Under the pieces are notes generated by a model that did no database searches, was not told the origin of the DNA, and worked only from the letters and a program-made list of their open reading frames with translations. A DNA stretch of 64,000 nucleotides. Source: Legionella lansingensis (GTDB taxonomy: Bacteria > Pseudomonadota > Gammaproteobacteria > Legionellales > Legionellaceae). How positions within the stretch are numbered: position 1 is the stretch's first letter; every line of letters starts with the position of its first letter. The position numbers and the translations under genes are program-made. The stretch spans positions 297,001-361,000 of the forward strand of contig NZ_LT906451.1 of NCBI RefSeq assembly GCF_900187355.1, written 5' to 3'. Positions 26,509 to 35,846 of the stretch are shown piece by piece.

Positions 26509-27477
26509 TTACAACCATTTTTTCATTTTAAAATATTTATATGGGAGCAGCGCTGAAAGGAACATGACAATAAGTGCAATCCAATACCCCCATTTCGTAT
26601 CCAGCTCAGGCATCCACTTAAAGTTCATCCCGTAAATACTGGCAATAAGAGTAGGGGGCAGGAAAATGACAGCTGCTACGGAAAATATTTTGATAATGGC
26701 GTTCTGCTCAATATTGATCATCCCTAACGTAGCATCCAGCAAAAAGTTAACTTTACTAGAAATAAAGGTGGCATGGTCACTTAATGAGTTGATATCTTTG
26801 CTTAAGGTAGCTAAGCGAATTTGTCCCTCGTTATCCATCTGGGCGTTTATTGATTGACTAAAAAAAGCAACAAGGCGATTGAATGAGACCAGGCAATCCT
26901 TGGTATTGGTATTTAAATCTGCATGGGTACCGATATGCAGAATAATTTGTTGATAGCTGATTTTCTCTCTCTCTTCGGGGGCGAAAATGGTTTTAGAGAC
27001 TTCTTCGAGGTTATGACCAATGCTTTCAAGGATATCTGCAAGCCTGTCGACAGTAGCTTCCAGCAAGGCGATAAGCAAGAGAGCCGGGTTATAATCAAAA
27101 TCAAATTGGTGCAACTGCACGATAAACAGTTTAAACGCAGAGGGCTCTATATAGCGAATTGTAATTAATTTTTCTTTGCTGAGTACAAAGCTCACTGCTT
27201 CGTGCTTAGGACGTGGAGAGTCTGCTTGGGCTATCATATTCGCGGTCATAAAGAGAGCATCTTTATTTCTGTAAAGCCGACTGGATAACTCGATCTCAAG
27301 CATTTCTTCGCGTGTTGGTATATTCAAGCCTAGCTTATGCTCAAGCATAAGTTCTTCTTCATTACTAGGACAAAGCAAATCAATCCAAATGGCTTGTTCA
27401 AGTAATGGAAGATTATCCTTGTTAATTTCATGGGCTTGTAGGGCTCCATGATTTAGATAGGCTGTGATCATCATCAT
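26509..27477 (-). CDS. corA: CorA family magnesium/divalent cation transporter
   Basis: A 322-residue protein with a soluble N-terminal domain and two C-terminal membrane helices separated by YGMNF, the CorA selectivity-filter motif. The C-terminus is KMKKWL. It forms a pentameric inner-membrane channel for Mg(II), Co(II) or Ni(II). The ORF opens with three consecutive ATGs, so the exact start within 6 bp is open. The IS element lies about 100 bp upstream of the start and may have replaced its native promoter region. Confidence 0.88.
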   Translation of the reverse strand: MMMITAYLNHGALQAHEINKDNLPLLEQAIWIDLLCPSNEEELMLEHKLGLNIPTREEMLEIELSSRLYRNKDALFMTANMIAQADSPRPKHEAVSFVLSKEKLITIRYIEPSAFKLFIVQLHQFDFDYNPALLLIALLEATVDRLADILESIGHNLEEVSKTIFAPEEREKISYQQIILHIGTHADLNTNTKDCLVSFNRLVAFFSQSINAQMDNEGQIRLATLSKDINSLSDHATFISSKVNFLLDATLGMINIEQNAIIKIFSVAAVIFLPPTLIASIYGMNFKWMPELDTKWGYWIALIVMFLSALLPYKYFKMKKWL

Positions 27478-27613
27478 CCTAATATTGAGCGATGAGTCTT
27501 TTAAGTTAGCGTACTTGACTTGGATAATCCAGATGTTTTTTTGAAGGGTTTAACAGTTCATATCGCAGTGAGTGTAGGTCGGGCCTTTGGCCCATAGCCG
27601 TCAGGCTAAGAGT

Positions 27614-28753
27614 TTAAAAGCACTCTCCTTCGCAGAAGTCAAAGGTCAAAAGAGGTTTCTTTTTTGAATCTTTGATAGCAAAGAGGGAGAGATTTTCATA
27701 GAAATCATTCAAGAAATGCTTTAATCGATAAGGAGACATGAGGGCGATAATCAATCCAGTAGCCTTGGAACTTAGTTGGTGACAGGCTTTATAAAAAGAG
27801 AGTTGTTTGCCTTCTATGTTGCGCATGGGATTGCATAGCAAAAACAAAAGCATCATTGCAATAAACTTACCATAGGTTTCAATAATCACTCGAGCAAACT
27901 TTTTAGTTTTGATAGAGTCAATATGCATTAAGGATTTACTTAATTTAAAGAGGAGTTCTACCTGCCATCGTAAAGCATACGTTTGATGAATTGCTTTATT
28001 ATTGATTTGAGTTTCAGAGGTATTGGTAATATAAATAGACCAACTTTGTAAAGCCAACGATTCCTGGTTTGGTGTGGAACCACGGCGACGATGATCTTTT
28101 ATAAGTCTTCTCCGCCTTTGCTCGGCAATGACTGGTGGTAATCGTTGAGCGACCAAGCGGACAGGAATTTTATGCGTTGCTCCCATAAGGACCTGCTGAG
28201 AAAAGAATGGTGCAGCATTCTCCAAGGTAACGAGTAAATCAAAAGGTTTCTTATCTTGTGTTAGAAGTTTAGTTCCGGTGAGCAAGCGGCTTATGAAGAA
28301 AGCGTTTTCTTCCATAATTTTCTTAAACGTGTTCAGTTTAAAATAACCTAAATCCATTAAATAAAGAGCTCCTTTTTCAATAGTATTAAAATAATTATCA
28401 AAGCCCTGATCGTTATCACAGCCCGAAGTTAGAGTAAGCTCTTTTATTTGTCCACCACCTGTTGCCTCAATAGAACCTGTTGCCGAAGGACAAAAAATAT
28501 ACTGAGTCGTTGCCTCAGAATAGGTGTTGCTTTTGAGAGGTTTTGTTGCGATTAAAAAATAATTGCTATTGAGCCTGGTGGGTGTGTGGGCGAGAAGCCT
28601 GTGAGTGTGGGCAATAACTGTGAATAACGTCTTTTTGTTATTCATGGTTTTGTCCACACGTCCCATAGGGCACAGGCTGGTCCGAAGGACTCGTCCATCA
28701 TATCCACAGGCTTTATGTTCCTGTCTTTTTACAATATTGAATAAGACTTTCAT
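27614..28753 (-). pseudogene. Chimeric frame: orf2 of inner element fused to C-terminal part of IS4 transposase
   Basis: The C-terminal about 280 codons (27614 to about 28461) are IS4-transposase sequence: LYLMDLGYF with the second catalytic Asp and the YREK signature YALRWQVELLFKLSK. The first about 97 codons lie within the inner element, start at an ATG overlapping the inner transposase stop (TAATG) and encode an unrelated stretch (MKVLFNIVKRQEHKACGYDG). The two are joined in frame across the insertion edge. This lacks the first Asp domain of IS4 and cannot be a working transposase alone. Whether the fusion is expressed is unknown. Confidence 0.8.
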
Positions 28754-30030
28754 TAAAGAGCCTTTCTTTGTTTTACATGTTGAATATTCACTAATCTAAA
28801 TATTAATTTTAGCTTTTTTTGAATCTTTTTTTGCAAGTCAAACGGGTCGAGTGTATTAAAGGTCTCTTGTAATTTTGTTTTCTGAGCGAGAGTAAGACCA
28901 TTCGACGTCATCAGTCGCTGATAGGGCGTTTGGGGTTGATCATATTTTTTGATTACACGGGATTGAATTCGTACTTTGTCAATGAGCTTAATGCAAGGAT
29001 AGAAAAAATTAAATAACAAGGAGACTTCGTTAGAATATAAGTCATTCATAAGCTCAACGAGCTTTGGATTACCAAAACGATGATAACCAAACAGTTGACG
29101 CACATGAGTCCAGTTCTTTTGTTCAACATGTGCATTATCGTCTTTTTTATAAGGACGAGAGCGAGTAAATTGAACCGCTTTTTGTGGGTCCCGCTCAGTA
29201 AAATAATGAATGAGATGCCAATTGAGAAACTCTGAGCCGTTATCACAATCAAACCCTTTGATTTCAAAAGGTAAATTTTTTTCTATGTCTTGAATACCCC
29301 CCAAGACACCATGAGCTCCTTTATTCCAAGTGGCCCGCATTTCTGTCCAGCCACTGAAAATATCCGTCAGCGTAATAGACCAAACAAAATCACCGGCTAG
29401 TGATGCTCCACAATGCGCAACGCTGTCGGCCTCCATAAAACCCACTTCGTTAGTATTCCACTGATTCGTATTGACTGGAATTTGATTCCTGAGAATACTT
29501 CCAGGCTTTGTTCCACTTAAGCCTTTTCCATAGCGAGTTTTAACAGGCTTGAGTAAGCGATCAATTGTAGCAGCGCTCATGGTTAGCAGTTGAGAGGATA
29601 TCTCCGCCGCTAAAGGCTCATAATGATTTTGATAATGAGGTAACCATAAGGGAAGAGCTCTCTTTAATCGTTTACCACACATCTGATCCGTGCCAAGCCA
29701 TATCTTTTTTAAAGGCTCCAGCAATATGGATGGGTCATAGGTCTTCTTTTTTCCAACTTTCTTCGGACTTTTATCAGAAATGGGTAACTGTCTTAATAAA
29801 CGAGCTGCTGCTTTGCGATGATAATGATGCGTCTCGCAAAATTCATCCAGAATGCGTTTTTTTAACGCTCTATTGCCTCGTTGATAGCGGATACGCTGTA
29901 TTTTTAGATACAAATCCATATTCACTTGCCCCATTTCTGTTCCTCTCGCTCGGCAACAGCCATATTGAGGCAACGAAGCAATTTATGGACTTATTTACGT
30001 CATCCTTCGGCAACAGATAATTTGAGGCAA
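28462..30030 (-). mobile_element. Inner 1.57-kb DDE insertion element
   Basis: The imperfect inverted repeats at 28462-28490 and 30003-30030 read TTGCCTCAA, a short spacer, then CTGTTGCCGAAGGA. A second, similar site (GTTGCCTCA...TGTTGCCGA) lies inside the right end at about 29950-29977 and a weaker one inside the left end. It carries one DDE integrase-type transposase and a coupled small frame. Removing it and joining at a shared GGTG restores a single IS4 transposase frame, so it inserted into that gene. The family may be IS481-like or ISNCY; not settled. Confidence 0.78.
28753..29934 (-). CDS. DDE integrase-core transposase of the inner element
   Basis: A 393-residue protein from the ATG at 29934, which has AGAGGAAC eight bases upstream. 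The N-terminal half holds helix-turn-helix-like segments (FCETHHYHRKAAARLL, MSAATIDRLLKPVK). The rve-type catalytic core shows the DDE residues: FMEADSVAHCG, IKGFDCDNGSEFLNW and DNAHVEQKNW. The reading frame is intact, so the element could still be active. The stop shares a base with the following small frame. Confidence 0.85.
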   Translation of the reverse strand: MGQVNMDLYLKIQRIRYQRGNRALKKRILDEFCETHHYHRKAAARLLRQLPISDKSPKKVGKKKTYDPSILLEPLKKIWLGTDQMCGKRLKRALPLWLPHYQNHYEPLAAEISSQLLTMSAATIDRLLKPVKTRYGKGLSGTKPGSILRNQIPVNTNQWNTNEVGFMEADSVAHCGASLAGDFVWSITLTDIFSGWTEMRATWNKGAHGVLGGIQDIEKNLPFEIKGFDCDNGSEFLNWHLIHYFTERDPQKAVQFTRSRPYKKDDNAHVEQKNWTHVRQLFGYHRFGNPKLVELMNDLYSNEVSLLFNFFYPCIKLIDKVRIQSRVIKKYDQPQTPYQRLMTSNGLTLAQKTKLQETFNTLDPFDLQKKIQKKLKLIFRLVNIQHVKQRKAL

Positions 30031-30503
30031 TTCGCACCAAGATAATCAAACATCATTTGGATTTTCATAGCGGAACTGGATGCGGCTCCGCCACTGCCTT
30101 TAAAAAGCTCATTCAGCGCCTGATGTAAGGATATAGTACTGCTATCAATGATGTTAAGGCTACTAAATTGCTCCAATCCTTGGAGTTGAGGTAACTTTTT
30201 CATTTGAAAGTGCTTTAAACAGAATAATGAAAAGGCTTTAAGAAATCCGGCTGTTCGTTCGTTAAATCGCTCATGTAATGATTGTTTTTTGATATAAACT
30301 TTTTGCGTTTTTACCAATCCACAGAAAAGTTCCAAATTAAAATGTTCTGAAAAACAGAGCGTTATCAATGATTTTATAAAAACACTAGGTGTCAATTTTG
30401 AACGGCGTTTCTGAAAACCTGTTTCCTTTCCTATCCGATCCGCTTCATAAGTAAAAAATTTAAAGATTTCTTGAGGAATATTTGATAGGGTATCCAGCAG
30501 CAT
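30000..30503 (-). pseudogene. N-terminal fragment of IS4-family transposase
   Basis: A minus-strand frame beginning MLLDTLSNIPQEIF, with the IS4 N-terminal helical region and the first catalytic aspartate in LNIIDSSTISL. It runs in IS4 sequence to DYLGA and then enters the inner element, where it stops after about ten foreign residues. The missing remainder is found at 27614 to about 28461. The transposase is therefore split by insertion. Confidence 0.85.
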
Positions 30504-30642
30504 AGAGTCCCTTTTGGTTGTTTTCCTGGCGGGAAAAAATTTAAAAGGGTACTCTAGCTTTTTTTATTATTATTTCAATAAGTTAAACAAACAATTTCTT
30601 TCTTAGCCTGACGGCTATGGGCCTTTGGCCCGACAAATATAG

Positions 30643-31881
30643 CTAGCTTTTCTCTTCAGAGACAATGTCTGACAGAGAGCATCCCTTGTCCATTGCTTCT
30701 CTTACCCACTGTCCCACCTGATGGTGTGCATCCCTAAAAGGAATGCCTTGCAACACAAGTGATTCAAGAATTGTGGTCGCATTTAAGTAGCCGTTCTCAG
30801 TTTTCTCTTGCATAACATGGGTATTGAATGTTGCACTTTGTAGAAAAGGGGAGATCACAGAGAGACAAGCTATCAGCGTGTTAACTGTGTCAAATAGACT
30901 TTCTTTGTCCTCTTGCATGTCTTTGTTATAAGCAAGTGGTAAACCTTTCATAACCGTTAATAAGCCAAAAAGATGACCAAATACCCGCCCTGTTTTCCCA
31001 CGAATGAGCTCTAAAACATCTGGATTCTTTTTGTTCGGCATGAGGGAAGAGCCTGTAGCGAAGGCATCGTCCAAGGTTATAAAATTAAATTCTTGCGTCG
31101 CCCACAAGATAAGATCCTCACATAACCGGGATAAATGCATCATGATAATCGAGGCAGTGCTTATAAACTCAATAACAAAATCTCTGTCACTGACCGCGTC
31201 CAGCGTGTTTTCCACAATACCATCAAAGCCTAGTTCCTGGGCAACCCAGTTTCTGTCCAAAGGCAAACGGCTGCCTGCTAAAGCACCTGCTCCAAGGGGT
31301 GAGACGTTCATTCTCTTATGCCAATCAACTAAGCGACTAAGATCCCTGTTAAACATAGCAAGATAGGCGTTGAAGAACCAACTTAATTGAATAGGCTGAG
31401 CTTGTTGTAAATGCGTATACCCAGGCATTTTATCGTTGTCATGTTTGGTTGCCAGTGTCTTTAGGGTATCGGTTAGTTGTTGTAATAATGCTTTGATCTG
31501 ACTAGCTGCATCTCGGGTGTACAGTCTAAGATCAAGAGCCATTTGGTCATTGCGACTTCTCCCTGTATGTAATTTTTTGCCAACGTCGCCAATTTTGCTA
31601 ATAAGTAACTGCTCAATGAACATATGAATGTCTTCACATGAGGCATCTAAGGCATGTTTGCCAGCTGATATTTCTGCTTCAATGGCTGCAAGTCCGTCAT
31701 GAATCATTTTTGCTTCATCTGAAGTGATTAACCCTTGACGTGCAAGCATTTTCGCATGAATTTGGCTTCCAGTAATGTCATATTTATAGAGGATGTGATC
31801 GAAGGATAAAGAGGCATTAAATTTGACTACTTCGTCAGCTAAAGGCTTCTGGAAACGTCCTCCCCAGGTTTTATTGTTCAT
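30643..31881 (-). CDS. argH: Argininosuccinate lyase
   Basis: A 412-residue enzyme from the ATG at 31881 ([12 protein letters not shown]), with [33 protein letters not shown], and the signature [11 protein letters not shown]. It cleaves argininosuccinate into arginine and fumarate in the last step of arginine synthesis. The ORF opens 50 codons upstream inside argG, but that part is not family sequence. It overlaps argG by 11 bp. The C-terminus is slightly short and the IS element starts 8 bp beyond its stop. Confidence 0.95.
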   Translation of the reverse strand: MNNKTWGGRFQKPLADEVVKFNASLSFDHILYKYDITGSQIHAKMLARQGLITSDEAKMIHDGLAAIEAEISAGKHALDASCEDIHMFIEQLLISKIGDVGKKLHTGRSRNDQMALDLRLYTRDAASQIKALLQQLTDTLKTLATKHDNDKMPGYTHLQQAQPIQLSWFFNAYLAMFNRDLSRLVDWHKRMNVSPLGAGALAGSRLPLDRNWVAQELGFDGIVENTLDAVSDRDFVIEFISTASIIMMHLSRLCEDLILWATQEFNFITLDDAFATGSSLMPNKKNPDVLELIRGKTGRVFGHLFGLLTVMKGLPLAYNKDMQEDKESLFDTVNTLIACLSVISPFLQSATFNTHVMQEKTENGYLNATTILESLVLQGIPFRDAHHQVGQWVREAMDKGCSLSDIVSEEKS

Positions 31882-33091
31882 GTTTCTCTTCCTCATGCAC
31901 CATGCCGTAGATTTTGGCAGATAGCGAAAAAAGATTGATAAATCCTTCCGCATCTTTTTGATCATATACCGTATCCGCTTCAAAGGTAGCGAATTCAGGG
32001 TTGTGTAGACTGAACGGCGAGTGCATACCACAAGGGATAATATTCCCTTTAAATAGTTTTAAGTTAATGGTGCCTGTGATGTGTTTTTGCGTTACATTGA
32101 TAAAAGCATCCAGGGCGTCTTTGCTTTGAGAAAACCAGCGTCCCTCATAAACTAAATTGGCATAGGCTTGCTGCAGCGATTGCTTAAGATGCAGCAATTG
32201 CCGTTCCAAACAGAGGCTTTCCAGCATTTGGTGGGCTTTGTAAAGGACGGCTGCAGCCGGTGCTTCATAAACTCCCCTGATTTTCATTCCGACAAGGCGA
32301 TTCTCTACGATATCGCAAACGCCAATTCCATGAGCGCCTGCTTTCTGATTCAATGTCTGCAAAAGCTCTGTCGGGGAGAGAGCTACATTATTAAGTCCTA
32401 CAGGTACTCCTTTTTCAAATTGCAGACTTATCTTTTCAGGGTGGTCGGGGGTATGTTCAAGTGCCGTAGTCATTAATAGCAGATCATTAGGCTGCTCCTG
32501 GCTTGGATCTTCCAGCACACCACCCTCGTGAGAAATATACCAAATATTATGGTCTCGTGAATAAGGTGATTTGGGGGTGACAGGGACTTCTATGCCATGA
32601 TCTTTTGCATAATCTATAGCTGCTTGTCGGGATTTTATTGTCCAAATTCGCCAGGGAGCAATCACTGTGAGTTGAGGCGCCAGGGCTTTAATCGTGTATT
32701 CAAAACGCACCTGGTCGTTTCCTTTACCAGTTGCACCATGAGCGACAGCATCTGCTTTTTCCTTTATAGCGATTTGAACCAATTTTTGCGCAATTAAAGG
32801 TCTAGAAATGGTCCCTAAAACATACTGATTCTCATATAGAGCCCCAGCCTTAATCAATTTCCATAGGTAGTTTGTGACAAATTCATCTTGTACATCAACG
32901 ACATAAGCTTTTGCAGCACCACTGTTGAGGGCTTTTTGCTTAATGGCAGCCAGATTTTCTTTCTGCCCAAGATCACAGATTACAGCGATGATCTCGGCTT
33001 GTTCATAATGTTCTTTAAGCCAAGGGATCATGATCGACGTATCAAGTCCACCAGAATAGGCTAGTACAATTTTGTGAATGGCATGTGTCAT
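31871..33091 (-). CDS. argG: Argininosuccinate synthase
   Basis: A 406-residue enzyme: N-terminal [19 protein letters not shown] (pyrophosphate-loop motif), [13 protein letters not shown], and [15 protein letters not shown]. It joins citrulline and aspartate using ATP. An excellent AGGAGG lies seven bases before its ATG, which overlaps the stop of the transporter ATPase gene by ATGA. Co-transcription with an amino acid transporter suggests that arginine or citrulline uptake and synthesis are controlled together. Confidence 0.96.
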   Translation of the reverse strand: MTHAIHKIVLAYSGGLDTSIMIPWLKEHYEQAEIIAVICDLGQKENLAAIKQKALNSGAAKAYVVDVQDEFVTNYLWKLIKAGALYENQYVLGTISRPLIAQKLVQIAIKEKADAVAHGATGKGNDQVRFEYTIKALAPQLTVIAPWRIWTIKSRQAAIDYAKDHGIEVPVTPKSPYSRDHNIWYISHEGGVLEDPSQEQPNDLLLMTTALEHTPDHPEKISLQFEKGVPVGLNNVALSPTELLQTLNQKAGAHGIGVCDIVENRLVGMKIRGVYEAPAAAVLYKAHQMLESLCLERQLLHLKQSLQQAYANLVYEGRWFSQSKDALDAFINVTQKHITGTINLKLFKGNIIPCGMHSPFSLHNPEFATFEADTVYDQKDAEGFINLFSLSAKIYGMVHEEEKHEQ

Positions 33092-33756
33092 ATCGATTCC
33101 TCCTGATAATATTTTTTTAATGCTTGGACGGGATGGATGAGGTCTTTGGGTTTGACATCAGCTACTAATTGACCATGTTTGAGGATGAGCAAGCGCTCAG
33201 TCATTTTAGTCAGAAAATCGAGATCGTGAGAAGCAATTATCATGATCATTCCCGCTGTTTTGATTGAATGTAACAGGGTTATGACATCTTCAATTGCGGC
33301 CAAATCCAAACCTGAGGTAGGCTCATCACAAAGTAATAGAGAAGGACGCATCATCAGGCTCCTGGCCAAAGCCACACGCTGTTTTTGTCCGCCTGATAAT
33401 TGCTGTGGAAAGACATGTGCTTTCTGTGCAATACCTAAACTGTGAAGTAAAGAAAATGCTTCGATATCATGATCATGCGATTTATTTTTTAGCTTTGGAG
33501 CATAAGTTAAGTTTTGCAGTACCGTCATATGAGGAAAAAGCTGAAAATCTTGAAACATAAAGCCACTTGTTCCCTCAAAATGAATCGAGCCCGCGTCTAA
33601 TTTTTCTAGCTGTTGAATACACCTTAGCAAGGTGGACTTACCACTACCTGAGGAACCTGCCAGTCCAACGACTGCTGAGGGTTGAATGCTCAGATTAATA
33701 TCTTGCAGGATTCGCTGAGGGCCGAAGTTCTTATAGGCGTTGTTAATTTGCAACAT
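33088..33756 (-). CDS. Amino acid ABC transporter ATP-binding protein (ArtP/GlnQ-like)
   Basis: A 222-residue ATPase from the ATG at 33756 (AAGGGGGT five bases upstream). Walker A is [11 protein letters not shown], the signature is [15 protein letters not shown] and Walker [13 protein letters not shown]. This is the polar-amino-acid uptake subclass. It overlaps the permease gene by 14 bp. It energises import by the adjacent permease and binding protein. Confidence 0.9.
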   Translation of the reverse strand: MLQINNAYKNFGPQRILQDINLSIQPSAVVGLAGSSGSGKSTLLRCIQQLEKLDAGSIHFEGTSGFMFQDFQLFPHMTVLQNLTYAPKLKNKSHDHDIEAFSLLHSLGIAQKAHVFPQQLSGGQKQRVALARSLMMRPSLLLCDEPTSGLDLAAIEDVITLLHSIKTAGMIMIIASHDLDFLTKMTERLLILKHGQLVADVKPKDLIHPVQALKKYYQEESI

Positions 33757-34390
33757 GTTGACCCCCTTGCTCAATTTTTCTCCCCAGGTATTCAATCAGC
33801 AAGACCATGCTGTAGTAATATAGTCCTGCAATACAAAGGGGCAAAAAATAAGTAAATTGTTCCGCGGCTACAGATTGGGCTTTGCGCATTAGATCCATAC
33901 CACCAATGGTGGATATTAAAGCGGTTTCTTTAAGAAGAGCTATCATTTCATTGATCAATGCAGGAAGAATATTTTTAATCACTTGCGGTAAAATAATATC
34001 TTTCCACAAATAAAATGTTGAGATTTGCAATGTCCTTGCTGCTTCAAATTGCCCTTTAGGGATATTTTCGATCCCTGATCTTAAGATCTCGGCGATGTAA
34101 GCAGAGCTATTAAGGCCAAAAGTCAATATTCCCGCTATAAGAATACTAAGTCTTAAACCGAGCAAACTGGGTAGCGCAAAATAAATAAAACTAAGTTGTA
34201 GAATTAAGGGGGTACCGCGCATCAGAGAAATGAAACGATTGATGAGGGGTTTCGCAAATCCTTTGTAACGGGAGATGGCAAGTAAAGTTCCAAGGAGAAT
34301 GCCAATAAACATCCCCCCTGCTAAAAGTTCCAATGTTAGAAGTGTACCCTGACCGATAAATAAAAGCGTTTGTCCTAATTCTATCATCAT
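33743..34390 (-). CDS. Amino acid ABC transporter permease (HisM/ArtQ-like)
   Basis: A 215-residue inner-membrane permease with about five hydrophobic segments. RGTPLILQLSFIYFALP and the EAA loop EAARTLQISTFYLWKDIILPQ are the signatures of polar amino acid transporters. The chosen ATG at 34390 overlaps the stop of the binding-protein gene by ATGA. Only one permease gene is present, so the transporter is probably a homodimer. Confidence 0.9.
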   Translation of the reverse strand: MMIELGQTLLFIGQGTLLTLELLAGGMFIGILLGTLLAISRYKGFAKPLINRFISLMRGTPLILQLSFIYFALPSLLGLRLSILIAGILTFGLNSSAYIAEILRSGIENIPKGQFEAARTLQISTFYLWKDIILPQVIKNILPALINEMIALLKETALISTIGGMDLMRKAQSVAAEQFTYFLPLCIAGLYYYSMVLLIEYLGRKIEQGGQHVAN

Positions 34391-35121
34391 GCACCTAGGA
34401 ACCATTTGTTTTTGAGTTTTTCGATTTCACCGTTGGCTTTAAGCGTATTTAAAGCACGGTTGATTTGACCGGTGAGTAAAGAATGCTTTTTGAATGCGAT
34501 ACCATAGCCATCATCAGAGTGAGCAATAAAGGCGTAGGATAAGCCAGGGTTTTTTTGACTGAAGATAACCGCTTGTGCCCCATCCATGAGAACGGCATCA
34601 ACATGACCTGCTTTTAGAGCTTCTATCGCTTGGTTATTATTATCCATCGCGATTGTGTTTTCACTTGGGAAATTTTTTTTCAGCCAGATTTCCATTGTAC
34701 TGCCGAGCTGACAAGCTGTTTTTTTTCCCTCTAATTGCTGAGGAATCGCTACAGGGTTGTCTTTTCTGGAAACAGCGGCCATTTTTTCAAAATAATAAGG
34801 TTCGCTGAAATCGAAATTTTTTTTGCGCTCCTCGGTAATGGTTATGGTTGAAATAGCCGCATCAACTTGATTTGATGTGAGTGCAGGCAAAATAGTACTG
34901 AATTGCATATTGTCAAACACCGCTTGCTTGCCCAAATGCTGGGCTAGCAAGTTTGCAAGATCAATGTCAAAACCCTTAAGCTTACCTTGCTCTTGATATT
35001 CAAAAGGTGGATATTCTGCGGCAATGGCAAAATGAATGACATTGTCGTCTTTTTTGCTTTCATTACAGCCGGAAAGGCCGATGGCGGCAAGGGAAAATAA
35101 AGCGATAATTAATATTCTCAT
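34387..35121 (-). CDS. Amino-acid-binding lipoprotein of ABC transporter
   Basis: A 244-residue binding protein from the ATG at 35121, with a lipoprotein signal ending in LSGC, and the periplasmic-binding fold typical of arginine/histidine/glutamine binders: IAAEYPPFEYQEQGKLKGFDIDLANLLAQ, then DAAISTITITEERKKNFDFSEPYY. Lipid anchoring of the binding protein is unusual for the proteobacterial art systems, in which it is normally free in the periplasm. Context with argG, argH and argR suggests arginine, citrulline or ornithine. Confidence 0.9.
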   Translation of the reverse strand: MRILIIALFSLAAIGLSGCNESKKDDNVIHFAIAAEYPPFEYQEQGKLKGFDIDLANLLAQHLGKQAVFDNMQFSTILPALTSNQVDAAISTITITEERKKNFDFSEPYYFEKMAAVSRKDNPVAIPQQLEGKKTACQLGSTMEIWLKKNFPSENTIAMDNNNQAIEALKAGHVDAVLMDGAQAVIFSQKNPGLSYAFIAHSDDGYGIAFKKHSLLTGQINRALNTLKANGEIEKLKNKWFLGA

Positions 35122-35152
35122 GGTTTTGTATCCATTTTTTATGCATTTTATG

Positions 35153-35181
35153 ACTATACTTAGTCTTTGTTGTGTTGTCAA
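35153..35181 (-). promoter_or_regulatory. Sigma-70 promoter for the transporter-argGH operon
   Basis: On the minus strand TTGACA (35181-35176) and TATAGT (35158-35153) are separated by 17 bases, a near-consensus sigma-70 promoter 32 bp before the binding-protein ATG. It overlaps the argR promoter on the other strand. AT-rich palindromic stretches nearby (ATGCATTTTATGAC and TTTTGAATTCATAAT) resemble half-sites of ArgR boxes, so repression by ArgR is plausible. Confidence 0.6.
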
Positions 35182-35198
35182 CAACTAATGGATATAAT
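35170..35198 (+). promoter_or_regulatory. Sigma-70 promoter for argR
   Basis: TTGTGT (35170-35175), 17 bases, then a perfect TATAAT (35193-35198), 37 bp before the argR ATG. A TGAATTCAT palindrome lies just downstream at about 35215-35223 and could be part of an autoregulatory ArgR site. The assignment rests on sequence match only. Confidence 0.6.
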
Positions 35199-35235
35199 TT
35201 CATAAAAATGATTTTGAATTCATAATGGAGAAAGC

Positions 35236-35703
35236 ATGTCTTACGATAGAGACCTTGATGCTCATATTTTAAGCATTGTACATACGCAGGAGATTACTGA
35301 ACAAATTGACTTACAAAATTGCCTTAAAGAACGAGGCTATGATATCCCTCAGGCTACTTTATCTCGTAAACTTAAGAAATTAAACATTGCGAAGGTAGCT
35401 GGCGTATATAGGGTAGTTGACTTTTCGACCCCGAATCTGCCCCTCATCCTTAACTTACAAGTTTCTGATTCCGGTTTAATCGTCTTACATACTCACCCAG
35501 GAAATGCGAGTAGCCTGGCCCTATATTTTGATAAAAGATACGTTAGTTATTCTTTTCATCAGGAAAATACCTCAGGGATTCTTGGGAGTATTGCCGGAGA
35601 TGATACCGTTGTTTTGATTCTGAAAAGCAAGGCTTTACTGAACAAAACCTTACAAATTCTGCAAATGGATTTTCCGTATCTGAAAATTCCTCAATCGAGA
35701 TAA
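35236..35703 (+). CDS. argR: Arginine repressor ArgR
   Basis: A 155-residue protein with a winged-helix N-terminus (LKERGYDIPQATLSRKLKKLNI) and a C-terminal oligomerisation domain ending in the arginine-binding signature TPGN/GTIAGDDT variants, here HTHPGNASSLALYFD and GSIAGDDTVVLIL. It binds DNA as a hexamer with arginine as co-repressor. GGAGA precedes the ATG. It is divergent from the arginine transporter-argGH operon, which is its likely target. Confidence 0.92.
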   Translation: MSYDRDLDAHILSIVHTQEITEQIDLQNCLKERGYDIPQATLSRKLKKLNIAKVAGVYRVVDFSTPNLPLILNLQVSDSGLIVLHTHPGNASSLALYFDKRYVSYSFHQENTSGILGSIAGDDTVVLILKSKALLNKTLQILQMDFPYLKIPQSR

Positions 35704-35774
35704 TGGCTCGATTTCTTCAAGAGTATCGTGCAGTGATAACCTAATCTGATGGGTAATGATCTTAAACGAGAGGC

Positions 35775-35814
35775 CTTGCCTTTTGCTTTTTTAAATTAAT
35801 AGGCAAAAGGCAAG
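35775..35814. terminator. Bidirectional hairpin between argR and the convergent permease gene
   Basis: A perfect 12-bp inverted repeat CTTGCCTTTTGC/GCAAAAGGCAAG encloses a 16-base AT-rich loop. It lies between two converging genes, so it can serve both. The T-run on the argR side lies within the loop rather than after the stem, so it is not a textbook intrinsic terminator. Confidence 0.5.
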
Positions 35815-35846
35815 ATCTCAACCATTATACTTGTAAACACTCAGAA

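Larger units (their letters stand above)
27578..30634 (-). mobile_element. IS4-type insertion element, interrupted
   Basis: The ends are 34-bp inverted repeats (27578-27611 and 30601-30634) that differ only in the centre (TTT against AAA). Inside lie two minus-strand halves of an IS4-family transposase separated by a second element. Without the inner insertion the unit would be about 1.5 kb. No clear target duplication was found by eye. It sits 8 bp after the argH stop and upstream of corA. The element is probably immobile because its transposase is split. Confidence 0.85.
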
